Origin: Thermohalobaculum sp039815685
Lineage (GTDB): Bacteria > Pseudomonadota > Alphaproteobacteria > Rhodobacterales > Rhodobacteraceae
DNA length: 64,000 bases
Reading direction: 5' to 3'
NCBI GenBank assembly: GCA_039815685.1
Contig: JBCBYV010000009.1
Location: forward strand, 82,521-146,520
The translations under genes and the position numbers were made by a program. This document shows, one piece after another, positions 1 through 8,984 of this stretch (within the stretch, counting starts at the first letter, position 1; the number at the start of each line of letters is the position of its first letter). The notes under the pieces are model-generated. The model did no database searches. It had not been told where the DNA came from and was given only the letters and a program-made list of their open reading frames with translations.

Positions 1-1497
1 ACGGGCGCGCATTCCGAGCCGACGGATGTGGTGGTGGAGACCATCCGGGCGGGCCTCACCTCGGAGATGCAGGGCAATATCGTCGATCTCTGTCCCGTGG
101 GGGCGCTGACCTCGAAACCTTATGCCTTCACCGCCCGGCCCTGGGAGCTGCGCAAGACGCAGAGCATCGATGTGATGGATGCGCTGGGCTCGAACATCCG
201 CGTCGACGCCAAGGGGCGGGAGGTGATGCGCATTCTGCCCCGCAACCATGACGGGGTGAACGAGGAGTGGCTGGCGGACCGGTCGCGCTATGTCTGGGAC
301 GGTTTGCGCCGGCAGCGGCTCGACAAGCCTTACGTGCGGCGGGACGGCAAGCTGCGCCCGGCGAGCTGGGACGAGGCGCTGACGGCGGTGGCGGAGGCCT
401 TCGCTACGGATGGCAAGAAGGCGGCCGTTGCCGGGGATCTCGCGCCGGTGGAGCCGATCTGGGCGCTGAAGCAGCTAATGGATGCGGTCGGCGGCAGCTA
501 TGACTGCCGTCAGGACGGCGCGCAGCTGCCCATCGGCAACCGCTCGGGCTATGTCGGCAATGCCGCGATCGAGGATATCGATACCGCGGGGGCGATCCTG
601 CTGGTCGGGACCAATCCGCGCATCGAGGCGCCAGTGCTGAATGCGCGGCTCCGCAAGGCCTGGATGAACGGGGCGGAGGTGGCGACGATCGCGCCCGACG
701 CGGATCTGACCTTCCCGACCTGTCCGATGGGCAACAGCCCCCTGTCGCTCACGGGCGAGGGGCTGGAAGGGCTGAAGGCTGTCATGTCGAGCCTGCCCGA
801 GCCGATGGTGATCCTCGGCCAAGCCGCACTGGCGCGCCGGGATGGCGAGGCGGTGCTGGGTGCCGTCATGAGCCTCTGCTCGGATGTCGGTGCGAAGCTG
901 CTGGTCCTGCATCGCGCGGCAGCCCGGGTCGGCGCGATGGATGTGGGTTTCGCGACCGGGGGCGGTGTGGCGGCGGCCCTCAAGGACGCGCGCGTCGTCT
1001 ACAACCTCGGCGCGGACGAGATCGAGATGCCGGGCGATGCCTTCGTCGTCTATCATGGCAGCCATGGCGATCGCGGGGCGCATCGGGCGGATGTGATCCT
1101 GCCGGGCGCCGCCTACACCGAGCAGCCGGGGCTCTTCGTCAATACCGAGGGGCGGGTGCAGATGGCGGCGCGCGCGGCCTTCCCGCCCGGCGATGCGCGG
1201 GAGGACTGGGCGGTTCTGAGGGCGCTTTCGGCCCGGATCGGGCATACGCTGCCCTTCGACACGCTCGAGGCGCTGCGCCAGCAGCTCTTCGAGGCTCATC
1301 CCCATCTCGCGAAGCTCGACCGGATCGCGGCGGTGGAATGGCAGCCGGTGGCGGCGGCGGGAAGCCTTTCCGCCCGCCCCTTCGAGACACCGACGGAGCA
1401 TTACATGGTCAACCCGGTGACGCGGGCGAGCGCGGTTCTGGCCGAATGCTCGAAGCTCGCCGCCAAGCGCGAAGATCAGCCACTTGCCGCAGAGTGA
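1..1497 (+). CDS. nuoG: NADH-quinone oxidoreductase subunit G, 3' part
   Basis: This is the C-terminal part of the complex I peripheral-arm subunit that carries Fe-S clusters on the path from NADH to quinone. The frame is open from base 1 and the gene starts outside the window. About 498 codons are visible. The CPVGAL motif near residue 36 of the visible part fits the last cysteine of the conserved 4Fe-4S site. After it comes the molybdopterin-oxidoreductase-like domain (WELRKTQSIDVMDALGSNIR region), which binds no molybdenum cofactor in this family. nuoH to nuoN follow on the same strand, so this is the distal part of the nuo operon. Confidence 0.96.
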   Translation, partial: TGAHSEPTDVVVETIRAGLTSEMQGNIVDLCPVGALTSKPYAFTARPWELRKTQSIDVMDALGSNIRVDAKGREVMRILPRNHDGVNEEWLADRSRYVWDGLRRQRLDKPYVRRDGKLRPASWDEALTAVAEAFATDGKKAAVAGDLAPVEPIWALKQLMDAVGGSYDCRQDGAQLPIGNRSGYVGNAAIEDIDTAGAILLVGTNPRIEAPVLNARLRKAWMNGAEVATIAPDADLTFPTCPMGNSPLSLTGEGLEGLKAVMSSLPEPMVILGQAALARRDGEAVLGAVMSLCSDVGAKLLVLHRAAARVGAMDVGFATGGGVAAALKDARVVYNLGADEIEMPGDAFVVYHGSHGDRGAHRADVILPGAAYTEQPGLFVNTEGRVQMAARAAFPPGDAREDWAVLRALSARIGHTLPFDTLEALRQQLFEAHPHLAKLDRIAAVEWQPVAAAGSLSARPFETPTEHYMVNPVTRASAVLAECSKLAAKREDQPLAAE

Positions 1498-1528
1498 CCG
1501 GGGCGGTGGCAGGGATGGGGCCGGACGT

Positions 1529-1912
1529 ATGGCCGCACCGACGGTCCGACGGCCGGGGGAGGCGCCGGGTGGCTCGCCTGGTCCGCGACCCGAGCGTTCC
1601 GTGCCGCCGGCAGAGGCCTTGCCGCCGGCGCCGAGGGGGCGCGTGCCGGACGGGGGACGTGTGCCGGACGGGGGACAGGCCGGTTTTGTCTACCGCGTCG
1701 CCGTCTATCGCGAGGGCCTCTTGTCCTCCCTCATCTTCGGGGCGGCCAAGGCCAATGCGGAGCGGTTCACCGATTTCCTCAACGATCATGCCACCAATGG
1801 CTGGCGGGTCGTCGCGGTGGAGAAGGATGTGCGGCGGTTGCTGCTTTTCTTCACCCGCGAGGCCTATGTCATCGTGTTGGAGCGGCCGGCTGGGCGGAGG
1901 GGTATGGGCTGA
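1529..1912 (+). CDS. DUF4177-like small protein within the nuo operon
   Basis: A 127-residue reading frame between nuoG and nuoH. The first ~55 residues are Pro/Gly/Arg-rich and include a tandem RVPDGG pair encoded by an 18-bp direct repeat (about 1642-1677). The last ~70 residues (FVYRVAVYREG ... GWRVVAVEKD ... AYVIVLERP) have the alternating beta-strand pattern of DUF4177 proteins; this match is from memory. The ATG at 1529 is my choice; a TTG at 1484 overlapping the nuoG stop would extend the frame. Non-nuo reading frames are known inside the nuo operon of Rhodobacter capsulatus. The role is unknown. Confidence 0.6.
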   Translation: MAAPTVRRPGEAPGGSPGPRPERSVPPAEALPPAPRGRVPDGGRVPDGGQAGFVYRVAVYREGLLSSLIFGAAKANAERFTDFLNDHATNGWRVVAVEKDVRRLLLFFTREAYVIVLERPAGRRGMG

Positions 1913-2047
1913 GCCCGGGAGTGGTCGCGGGGTTGCCGCACCGCAGCGTGCGGCGTTGTCCTTGCCCGGCTTCTCGTTTAGTCCAGAGAGCGATCCGGGG
2001 GGTGCCGCCATGGCCTCCCTCGGGTCAGGCGCCTGAAGGGGGCACCG

Positions 2048-3088
2048 ATGTTCAGCGACGCGTTCCTGACCTTCCTGCTGATCCTGGTGCAGTGCCTGGT
2101 GGTCGTCTCCGGCGTGCTCGTGAGCCTCGCCTTCCTTCTCTACATGGACCGCAAGGTCTGGGCGGCGGTGCAGCTTCGCCGCGGGCCCAACGTCGTCGGG
2201 CCCTTCGGTCTCCTGCAGAGCTTCGCGGATTTCGGCAAGTTCGTGCTGAAGGAGATCATCATCCCCGCGGGCGCGGACAAGACGGTGTTCCTGCTCGCGC
2301 CGCTCATCACCTTCGTGCTCGCCGCCATCGCCTGGGTGGTGATCCCGTTCGCCGATGGCTGGGTGATCTCGGACCTAAATGTCGGCGTCCTCTACATCTT
2401 CGCGATCTCCTCGCTCGGGGTCTATGGGATCATCATGGGGGGATGGGCGTCGAACTCGAAATACCCGTTCCTCGGGAGCCTGCGCTCGGCGGCGCAGATG
2501 GTGTCCTACGAGGTGTCGATCGGGCTCATCATCGTGGGCGTGCTGATCTCGACGGGCTCGCTCAATCTCTCCGATATCGTGCGGGCGCAGGACGGGAATT
2601 ACGGGTTCCTGTCGTGGTACTGGCTGCCGCACCTGCCGATGGTGGTGCTCTTTTTCGTGAGCGCGCTGGCGGAGACGAACCGGCCGCCCTTTGACTTGCC
2701 GGAGGCCGAGTCGGAGCTCGTGGCGGGCTATCAGGTGGAGTATTCCTCGACGCCGTACCTCCTTTTCATGATCGGGGAGTACATGAACATCCTGCTGATG
2801 TGCGCGCTCATCAGCATCCTGTTCTTCGGCGGCTGGCTCTCGCCAATCCCGTTCCTGCCGGATGGCGTGCTCTGGATGTTCGCGAAGATGGTGGTCTTCT
2901 TCTTCCTCTTCGCGATGGTGAAGGCGGTGGTGCCGCGCTACCGCTACGACCAGCTCATGCGGCTCGGCTGGAAGGTGTTCCTGCCGCTCTCCCTCGCCTG
3001 GGTGGTGATCGCGGCGATCCTCACCCGCCTCGATGTCGTCGGCTACGCCCGCTATGCCGAGGCCGGTGCGGCTGCGGTGGGAGGGTGA
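2048..3088 (+). CDS. nuoH: NADH-quinone oxidoreductase subunit H
   Basis: The 346-residue membrane subunit of complex I that joins the peripheral arm to the membrane arm and lines the quinone chamber. About eight hydrophobic helices are visible. The most conserved family segment is present near residues 203-228 (ALAETNRPPFDLPEAESELV, then GYQVEYSS), with the acidic residues implicated in quinone coupling. Length is normal for the family. It lies between the DUF4177-like frame and a small secreted-protein frame, upstream of nuoI. Confidence 0.97.
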   Translation: MFSDAFLTFLLILVQCLVVVSGVLVSLAFLLYMDRKVWAAVQLRRGPNVVGPFGLLQSFADFGKFVLKEIIIPAGADKTVFLLAPLITFVLAAIAWVVIPFADGWVISDLNVGVLYIFAISSLGVYGIIMGGWASNSKYPFLGSLRSAAQMVSYEVSIGLIIVGVLISTGSLNLSDIVRAQDGNYGFLSWYWLPHLPMVVLFFVSALAETNRPPFDLPEAESELVAGYQVEYSSTPYLLFMIGEYMNILLMCALISILFFGGWLSPIPFLPDGVLWMFAKMVVFFFLFAMVKAVVPRYRYDQLMRLGWKVFLPLSLAWVVIAAILTRLDVVGYARYAEAGAAAVGG

Positions 3089-3093
3089 AGCGG

Positions 3094-3588
3094 ATGCGTA
3101 TTCTTCTTCTGGCTGCTGCGGTCTTCATGGCCGTCTCAGCCGACGCGCAGGCGATCAGCGATTGCGGCCACGGTCTCGTTACTGATCGGGACGATTGCGT
3201 TAAGCGGTTCGGGGCGGAGACGCAGACGCCCGGTGTGCCGCAGGTAGACTATCGGCGGCTTCTCCGCCCGATCGATGCCGCGCCAGTCGCTCGGATCGAT
3301 GCGAGGGAGCGGCACGTATTCATGAAGGCGCTCGGCACCGCCGATTGCACTATGCTGTACGGGGTCGAGATGCCAGCCCGCGGGGCGGGGTTGGGCGAGG
3401 ATGAGCTGTCCGCGATGCTCGACGATTTCCGCCTCGCAGTCAGGTGCGAGGAGTGGGCGGTGGCGCAGAAGCTTTCGGTGCGTTTGAACTACGAGCTGCA
3501 GGCGAACGATCCGCAATTCGCCTCCGCCAGCGTGCTGCGCGGCCGGTACTACTCGGTGCTCGACCGCTACCGCGCCGTGAAGCCGTAG
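3094..3588 (+). CDS. hypothetical exported protein between nuoH and nuoI
   Basis: A 164-residue frame starting 5 bases after the nuoH stop. The N-terminus MRILLLAAAVFMAVSADAQA looks like a signal peptide with an A-x-A cleavage site, so the product is probably periplasmic. The mature part is charged with a few cysteines and has no family motif I recognise. The ATG at 3094 was chosen because it gives the signal peptide immediately after nuoH. It is one of three extra frames in this nuo operon; whether it assists complex I is unknown. Confidence 0.6.
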   Translation: MRILLLAAAVFMAVSADAQAISDCGHGLVTDRDDCVKRFGAETQTPGVPQVDYRRLLRPIDAAPVARIDARERHVFMKALGTADCTMLYGVEMPARGAGLGEDELSAMLDDFRLAVRCEEWAVAQKLSVRLNYELQANDPQFASASVLRGRYYSVLDRYRAVKP

Positions 3589-3602
3589 GAAGGGACAAGA
3601 CG

Positions 3603-4103
3603 ATGCAGATCAGTCAGATCCCGTTCGACAAGGCGCTGCGCTACTTCTTGCTGGCCGACATGTGGGCGGGCATGAAGATCGGGTTCCGGTATCTCCTGAA
3701 GCCGAAGGCGACGCTAAACTACCCGTTCGAGAAGGGGCGGCTGAGCCCTCGGTTCCGGGGCGAGCTGGCGCTCAGACGCTATCCGAACGGGGAGGAGCGC
3801 TGCATCGCCTGCAAGCTCTGCGAGGCGGTGTGCCCGGCGCAGGCCATCACCATCGACGCCGAGCCGCGCGATGACGGCAGCCGGCGGACGAAGCGCTTCG
3901 ATATCGACATGACGAAATGCATCTATTGCGGCTTCTGCCAGGAGAGCTGCCCGGTCGACAGCATCGTGCTCGGCCCGCATTTCGAGTTCTCGACCGAAAC
4001 GCGCGAGGAACTCTACTACAACAAGCAGAAGCTCCTCGATAACGGCATGCGGTGGGAGCGCGAGATCGCCCGCAACATCGAACTCGACGCACCGTACAGA
4101 TGA
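3603..4103 (+). CDS. nuoI: NADH-quinone oxidoreductase subunit I
   Basis: A 166-residue complex I subunit carrying two [4Fe-4S] clusters (N6a, N6b) that pass electrons towards the quinone site. The two ferredoxin motifs are CIACKLCEAVCP (C67, C70, C73, C77) and CIYCGFCQESCP (C106, C109, C112, C116). The ATG at 3603 gives the family-standard N-terminus and follows an AGGAAGGGA ribosome site. Its TGA overlaps the ATG of the next small frame (ATGA). Confidence 0.97.
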   Translation: MQISQIPFDKALRYFLLADMWAGMKIGFRYLLKPKATLNYPFEKGRLSPRFRGELALRRYPNGEERCIACKLCEAVCPAQAITIDAEPRDDGSRRTKRFDIDMTKCIYCGFCQESCPVDSIVLGPHFEFSTETREELYYNKQKLLDNGMRWEREIARNIELDAPYR

Positions 4104-4441
4104 TTTACGGCCTGCCAGGAACGCCGGAATGTGCGCTGTCTCCGGCAATTATGCGCTCGCCCTTCGCTGCGGTGAAGCGCGAACCGCTGGAGGCGCCGAT
4201 CATCCTGTGCGAGTTGGAGCGGATAACGGCAGAAGTGATCGGCATTTTGCTCCTCGCTGTTATCGCCGTCGTGGCGGACCGTAAGCTGCGGCGCCTGGCG
4301 GTCCCGCCGGATCGGGAGGGTTCGTCGTTGCCGGGCTTGACCCGGCAATCTACGGCGCTGAATTCTCGGCCTTTCATGGATCCTCCGGTCAAGCCGGAGG
4401 ATGACCGGGCCGGGTTATTTTTGTCGGGGTCGAGCGATTAG
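4100..4441 (+). CDS. possible small protein with repeat-derived C-terminus
   Basis: A 113-codon frame whose ATG overlaps the nuoI stop as ATGA, suggesting coupled translation. The N-terminal ~70 residues contain one hydrophobic stretch (VIGILLLAVIAVVA). From about residue 75 (SLPGLTRQSTA ... FMDPPVKPEDDR) the peptide is simply the translation of a palindromic intergenic repeat at 4328-4402; such peptides recur in annotated alphaproteobacterial hypothetical proteins. Either a short real gene has run into a repeat, or the whole frame is spurious. If it is not coding, 4104-4512 is a 409-base gap holding only these hairpins. Confidence 0.33.
   Translation: MIYGLPGTPECALSPAIMRSPFAAVKREPLEAPIILCELERITAEVIGILLLAVIAVVADRKLRRLAVPPDREGSSLPGLTRQSTALNSRPFMDPPVKPEDDRAGLFLSGSSD
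4328..4402. repeat. palindromic repeat element, two hairpins
   Basis: Two perfect stem-loops lie close together. At 4328-4348 TTGCCGGG/CCCGGCAA encloses the loop CTTGA. At 4380-4402 a 9-bp stem encloses the loop TCAAG, the reverse complement of the first loop, so the two units are in opposite orientation. A related hairpin with the same CTTGA loop is at 13731-13751. Short palindromes of this kind are common between alphaproteobacterial genes. Here the element lies inside the nuo operon between nuoI and nuoJ. Confidence 0.7.
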
Positions 4442-4512
4442 ATGGCGGCGGTAGCTCGACATGTTTCCGTCTTCGAGTTTCGCATCGAGCCTTGTCGGCT
4501 GCGGGAGGGCGC

Positions 4513-5127
4513 ATGACGCTGTCGGCCTTTGCCTTTTACGTGTTTGCTGCGGTGGCGGTGGCGTCGGGGCTGTTCGTCACGATTGCGCGTAACCCGGTGC
4601 ATTCGGTGCTGTGGCTGATCCTGGCGTTCTTCTCCTCGGCGGGGCTCATGGTGCTGCTGGGGGCCGAGTTCATCGCGATGCTGCTGATCATCGTCTATGT
4701 CGGCGCGGTCGCGGTGCTCTTTCTCTTCGTCGTCATGATGCTGGACGTGGATTTCGCGGCGCTACGCCAGGGGATGACGCAGTATCTGCCGATGGGCGTG
4801 CTCTTCGGCGTCGTGCTGATCGTCGAGCTTGGACTGGTCTTCGGCCACTGGGCCTTCGCCGATGCGGCGCCGGAGATGCGGGAGGCCGTGATCCCAGCGC
4901 CCGGTGACGTGAACAACGCAAAGGCGCTGGGCCTCATCCTCTATGACCGGTTCTTCTATGCCTTTCAGGCTTCGGGCCTCGTGCTTCTCGTCGCCATGAT
5001 CGGGGCCATCGTGCTGACGCTCAGGGATCGTGAGGGGGTCAAGAAACAGGACGTGCTCGGCCAGATCTACCGGACCCGCGAAGAGAGCGTCGAGGTGCGC
5101 GACGTCAAGCCGGGGGAGGGGATCTGA
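4513..5127 (+). CDS. nuoJ: NADH-quinone oxidoreductase subunit J
   Basis: A 204-residue membrane-arm subunit of complex I with about five hydrophobic helices. The N-terminal helices and the VYVGAVAVLFLFVVMML segment are characteristic of NuoJ. The ATG at 4513 is preferred because GGGAGGG lies just upstream (4503-4509) and the product has normal length; an upstream in-frame start at 4492 is less likely. The nuoK start follows the stop by 2 bases. The preceding ~400 bases are unusually loose for this operon. Confidence 0.95.
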   Translation: MTLSAFAFYVFAAVAVASGLFVTIARNPVHSVLWLILAFFSSAGLMVLLGAEFIAMLLIIVYVGAVAVLFLFVVMMLDVDFAALRQGMTQYLPMGVLFGVVLIVELGLVFGHWAFADAAPEMREAVIPAPGDVNNAKALGLILYDRFFYAFQASGLVLLVAMIGAIVLTLRDREGVKKQDVLGQIYRTREESVEVRDVKPGEGI

Positions 5128-5129
5128 GC

Positions 5130-5456
5130 ATGGAGAGCACCCCCATCGCCGGCGTCGGCCTCGAGGGTTATCTGACCGTCGCCGCCGTGCTTTTCGTGAT
5201 CGGGATCTTCGGGATCTTCCTCAATCGCAAGAACGTCATCATCATCCTGATGTCGATCGAGCTCATGCTGCTCGCCGTGAACATCAACCTCGTGGCCTTC
5301 TCCGCCCATCTGGGCGATCTGGTCGGGCAGGTTTTCACGCTATTTGTCCTGACGGTCGCCGCCGCAGAGGCCGCTATAGGGCTCGCCATCTTGGTGTGCT
5401 TCTTCCGCAACCGGGGCACGATCCAGGTGGAAGACGTCAACATGATGAAGGGCTAA
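5130..5456 (+). CDS. nuoK: NADH-quinone oxidoreductase subunit K
   Basis: A 108-residue membrane subunit with three transmembrane helices (Mrp antiporter-like). The two buried glutamates needed for proton pumping are visible as E44 (MSIELMLLAVN) and E80 (AAAEAAIGLA). They correspond to E36 and E72 of the E. coli protein with a constant offset of eight, which suggests the N-terminus is about eight residues longer. It sits between nuoJ (2-base gap) and nuoL (3-base gap). Confidence 0.96.
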   Translation: MESTPIAGVGLEGYLTVAAVLFVIGIFGIFLNRKNVIIILMSIELMLLAVNINLVAFSAHLGDLVGQVFTLFVLTVAAAEAAIGLAILVCFFRNRGTIQVEDVNMMKG

Positions 5457-5459
5457 GCG

Positions 5460-7430
5460 ATGTATAGCGCGATCCTTCTGCTGCCGCTGCTCGGCGCCAT
5501 CGTCGCGGGCTTCGGCCATCGCCAGATCGGCGAGCGGGCGGCGATGCTCCTGACCACGGGCACGCTCTTTGTCTGTGCCGCGCTCTCATGGTTCGCCTTC
5601 CTGACCTATGAGCCGGGGGTGGCGGACCGGGTCACGCTGATGCGCTGGATCAGCTCGGGCGATATGCAGGTGGACTGGGCTATCCGGGTCGATCAGCTCA
5701 CGCATGTGATGCTGGTGGTGGTCACCAGCGTCTCAGCGCTCGTCCACTGCTACTCCATCGGCTACATGGAGGAGGACGAGGGCAAGCCGCGCTTCTTCGC
5801 CTATCTCTCCTTCTTCACCTTCGCGATGCTGGCGCTGGTGACGGGCGACAACCTCCTTCAGATCTTCTTCGGCTGGGAGGGGGTGGGCGTTGCGAGCTAC
5901 CTGCTCATTGGCTTCTACTTCAAGAAGAACTCCGCCAACGAGGCGGCGATGAAGGCCTTCATCGTCAACCGGGTGGGGGATTTCGGCTTCTTGCTGGCGA
6001 TGTTCATGCTGTTCTGGCTGAGCGGGTCCATCGCCCTCGACGACGTGTTCGCCGCGGTGCCAGAGCTTGCCGGGACCACGGTGCCGTTCCTTTGGATGGA
6101 GGTGAACGCGATCGAGGCGATTGCGTGCCTGCTGTTCCTCGGCGCTTGCGGGAAATCGGCGCAGCTTTTCCTCCACACCTGGCTGCCGGATGCGATGGAG
6201 GGGCCGACGCCGGTCTCCGCGCTCATCCATGCCGCGACGATGGTGACGGCGGGCGTCTTCCTGGTCTGCCGCATGTCGCCGGTGATGGAGTTCGCGCCGA
6301 CGGCGCTGATGGTGGTGACCATCGTGGGGGCCTCGACCGCGTTCTTTGCCGCGACCGTCGGGCTTGTGCAGAACGACATCAAGCGGGTGATCGCCTATTC
6401 GACCTGCTCGCAGCTTGGCTACATGTTCGCGGCCGCGGGCGTCGGCGCCTATGAGGCGGCGATGTTCCACCTCTTCACCCATGCCTTTTTCAAGGCGCTG
6501 CTCTTCCTCGGTGCAGGCTCGGTCATCCATGCGATGCATCACGAGCAGGACATGCGGAAGATGGGCGGGCTGAAGGACAAGCTGCCGATCACCTACAACG
6601 TCATGCTGGTCGGCACGCTGGCGATCACGGGCGTGGGCATCCCGCTGCTCTATGTCCTGCACACGCCCATCGGCTTTGCCGGGTTCATCTCGAAGGACGT
6701 GATCATCGAGACGACCTATGCGGCGCATAGCACGGCGGGGAACTACGCCTTCGTCCTGCTGGTGGTCGCGGCGGCGATGACGTCCTTCTACTCCTGGCGG
6801 CTCATCTTCATGACCTTCTGGGGCGAGACGCGGGCGGACCATCACACCTACGACCATGCGCATGAGAGCCCGAAGGTCATGCTCTGGCCGCTCTATCCGC
6901 TGGCCATCGGCGCGGTCTTTGCAGGCATGGAGTTCTATCCGGAGTTCGTGGGCGACTACGAGGCGGCGTTCTGGGCGCAGTCGATCTTCAACAACGTGGC
7001 GGAGGGTGAGGAGACGATCCTTCAGGCGGCGCATTACGTGCCGACGCTGGTGAAGCTTGCGCCATTCTTTGCGATGCTCTTCGGTCTCTGGCTTGCCTAT
7101 CGCTTCTATGTGCAGCGACCGGAGATCCCGCGCGAGCTGGCGCAGCGGCATGCCGGGCTCTACCAGTTCCTCCTCAACAAGTGGTACTTCGACGAGCTCT
7201 ACCGCTTCATCTTCATCCGCCCGGCCATGTGGCTCGGCATGGTGCTGTGGAAGCGGGGTGACGGGAAGGCGATCGACGGGCTGATCAACGGGATCGCCCT
7301 CAGCCTGGTGCCGCGGCTCACGCAGATCGCGGGCAAGGCGCAGTCGGGCTACATCTTCCACTATGCCTTCGGGATGCTGATCGGCGTCTCGCTCCTGGTG
7401 ACATGGTTCGCCGTGCGGGGAGCGCCCTGA
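5460..7430 (+). CDS. nuoL: NADH-quinone oxidoreductase subunit L
   Basis: The 656-residue antiporter-like subunit at the distal end of the complex I membrane arm, including the long lateral helix at its C-terminus. Conserved features include GWEGVGVASYLLIGFY (the TM5 glutamate), LHTWLPDAMEGPTPVSALIH and NDIKRVIAYSTCSQLGYM with the central lysine. Length is within the family range. Its TGA shares one base with the nuoM ATG (TGATG), indicating translational coupling. Confidence 0.97.
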   Translation: MYSAILLLPLLGAIVAGFGHRQIGERAAMLLTTGTLFVCAALSWFAFLTYEPGVADRVTLMRWISSGDMQVDWAIRVDQLTHVMLVVVTSVSALVHCYSIGYMEEDEGKPRFFAYLSFFTFAMLALVTGDNLLQIFFGWEGVGVASYLLIGFYFKKNSANEAAMKAFIVNRVGDFGFLLAMFMLFWLSGSIALDDVFAAVPELAGTTVPFLWMEVNAIEAIACLLFLGACGKSAQLFLHTWLPDAMEGPTPVSALIHAATMVTAGVFLVCRMSPVMEFAPTALMVVTIVGASTAFFAATVGLVQNDIKRVIAYSTCSQLGYMFAAAGVGAYEAAMFHLFTHAFFKALLFLGAGSVIHAMHHEQDMRKMGGLKDKLPITYNVMLVGTLAITGVGIPLLYVLHTPIGFAGFISKDVIIETTYAAHSTAGNYAFVLLVVAAAMTSFYSWRLIFMTFWGETRADHHTYDHAHESPKVMLWPLYPLAIGAVFAGMEFYPEFVGDYEAAFWAQSIFNNVAEGEETILQAAHYVPTLVKLAPFFAMLFGLWLAYRFYVQRPEIPRELAQRHAGLYQFLLNKWYFDELYRFIFIRPAMWLGMVLWKRGDGKAIDGLINGIALSLVPRLTQIAGKAQSGYIFHYAFGMLIGVSLLVTWFAVRGAP

Positions 7431-8977
7431 TGACCGACATGCCGCTCCTCACGCTCGTCACCTTCGTGCCCTTGATCGGCGCGCTCATCCTCGTGCTCTT
7501 CCTGCGGGGCGATGACGAGGCGGCGAATACGAACGCGAAGAACCTCGGGCTTTTGGTCACGACCTTCACCTTCGCGCTCTCGATCCCGCTCCTCACGGGC
7601 TTCGATCTCTCGAACCCCGATTTCCAGTTCGTCGAGGAGGGGGTCTGGCTCGGCGGGCTGACCTACAAGCTCGGCATCGATGGGCTGAGCCTGCCCTTCG
7701 TGATGCTCACCACCTTCTTCTTCCCGCTGGTGATCGGCGCCTCTTGGGGCGTGACGCACCGGGTGAAGGAGTACATCGCGGCCTTCCTTATCCTCGAGAC
7801 GCTGATCATCGGCGTCTTTGTCAGCCTCGACCTCATCCTCTTCTACCTGTTCTTCGAGGGCGGGCTCATCCCGATGTTCCTGATCATCGGGATCTGGGGC
7901 GGCAAGGAGCGGATCTACGCGGCCTTCAAGTTCTTCCTCTACACGCTGCTCGGCTCGCTGCTGATGCTCGTGGCGATGATCTACATGTATTTCGACGCGG
8001 GCACGACGGACATCGTGAGCCTGCTGAACCACCAGTTCTCCTACGAAAACATCACGGTGGTGGGTTGGGAGGTCGTCGGCGGCGCGCAGGTGCTGATGTG
8101 GCTCGCCTTCTTCGCGAGCTTCGCGGTCAAGATGCCGATGTGGCCGGTGCATACCTGGCTGCCGGATGCGCATGTGCAGGCGCCGACGGCGGGGTCGGTG
8201 GTGCTGGCGGCGATCCTGCTGAAGATGGGCGGCTACGGCTTCCTGCGCTTCAGCCTGCCGATGTTCCCGGTGGCCTCGGAGCTCCTGCAGGACTTCGTCT
8301 TCGCGCTCAGCGTCATCGCGATCATCTACACCTCGCTGGTCGCGCTGATGCAGGAGGACATCAAGAAGCTGGTCGCCTATTCGTCCGTGGCGCATATGGG
8401 TTTCGTGACGCTCGGCATCTTCTCGGCCAACCAGCAGGGCGTCGATGGCGCGATGTTCCAGATGATCAGCCACGGCTTCATCTCGGGCGCGCTGTTCCTG
8501 TTGGTGGGGGTGATCTACGACCGGATGCACACGCGGGAGATCGCGGCCTATGGCGGGCTCGCGATGCGCATGCCGATCTATGCGACGGTGATGATGCTTT
8601 TCACCATGGGCAATGTGGGGCTGCCCGGCACCTCCGGTTTCGTGGGCGAGTTCCTGACGATGGCCGGGGCGTTCCAGGAGAGCACCTGGGCGGTCTTCGG
8701 CGCGGCCTTCGGCGTGATCCTGTCGGCGGGCTATGCGCTCTGGCTCTATCGTCGGGTGGTGTTCGGTGACCTGATCAAGCAATCGCTCCAGTCCATCGAG
8801 GACATGAACTGGCGGGAGAAGGCGATCATCGCGCCGCTGGTCTTCTTCACCATCCTCTTCGGTGTCTACCCAGCACCCATCTTGGACCTCTACGCCGCAT
8901 CCGTCGGCCAGATGCTCGACAGCGTCGAGGCCGCGCAGCAGGCGGCTGCCGCGACGCTGCAGTTCGCCCAGAATTGA
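7430..8977 (+). CDS. nuoM: NADH-quinone oxidoreductase subunit M
   Basis: A 515-residue antiporter-like proton-pumping subunit of complex I. The essential TM5 glutamate is E143 in LFYLFFEGGLIPMFLIIG. The discontinuous-helix signature HTWLPDAHVQAPTAGSVVLA and EDIKKLVAYSSVAHMGF are present. The start at 7430 overlaps the nuoL stop by one base and gives a normal N-terminus (MTDMPLLTLVTFVPLIG). nuoN follows after 7 bases. Confidence 0.97.
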   Translation: MTDMPLLTLVTFVPLIGALILVLFLRGDDEAANTNAKNLGLLVTTFTFALSIPLLTGFDLSNPDFQFVEEGVWLGGLTYKLGIDGLSLPFVMLTTFFFPLVIGASWGVTHRVKEYIAAFLILETLIIGVFVSLDLILFYLFFEGGLIPMFLIIGIWGGKERIYAAFKFFLYTLLGSLLMLVAMIYMYFDAGTTDIVSLLNHQFSYENITVVGWEVVGGAQVLMWLAFFASFAVKMPMWPVHTWLPDAHVQAPTAGSVVLAAILLKMGGYGFLRFSLPMFPVASELLQDFVFALSVIAIIYTSLVALMQEDIKKLVAYSSVAHMGFVTLGIFSANQQGVDGAMFQMISHGFISGALFLLVGVIYDRMHTREIAAYGGLAMRMPIYATVMMLFTMGNVGLPGTSGFVGEFLTMAGAFQESTWAVFGAAFGVILSAGYALWLYRRVVFGDLIKQSLQSIEDMNWREKAIIAPLVFFTILFGVYPAPILDLYAASVGQMLDSVEAAQQAAAATLQFAQN

Positions 8978-8984
8978 GACGCCC

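Noticed and set aside
5733..7361. Long open frame (542 codons) antisense to nuoL
   Set aside because: Highly charged, His/Arg/Glu-rich translation with no motif, fully antisense to a certain gene; typical of GC-rich codon bias.
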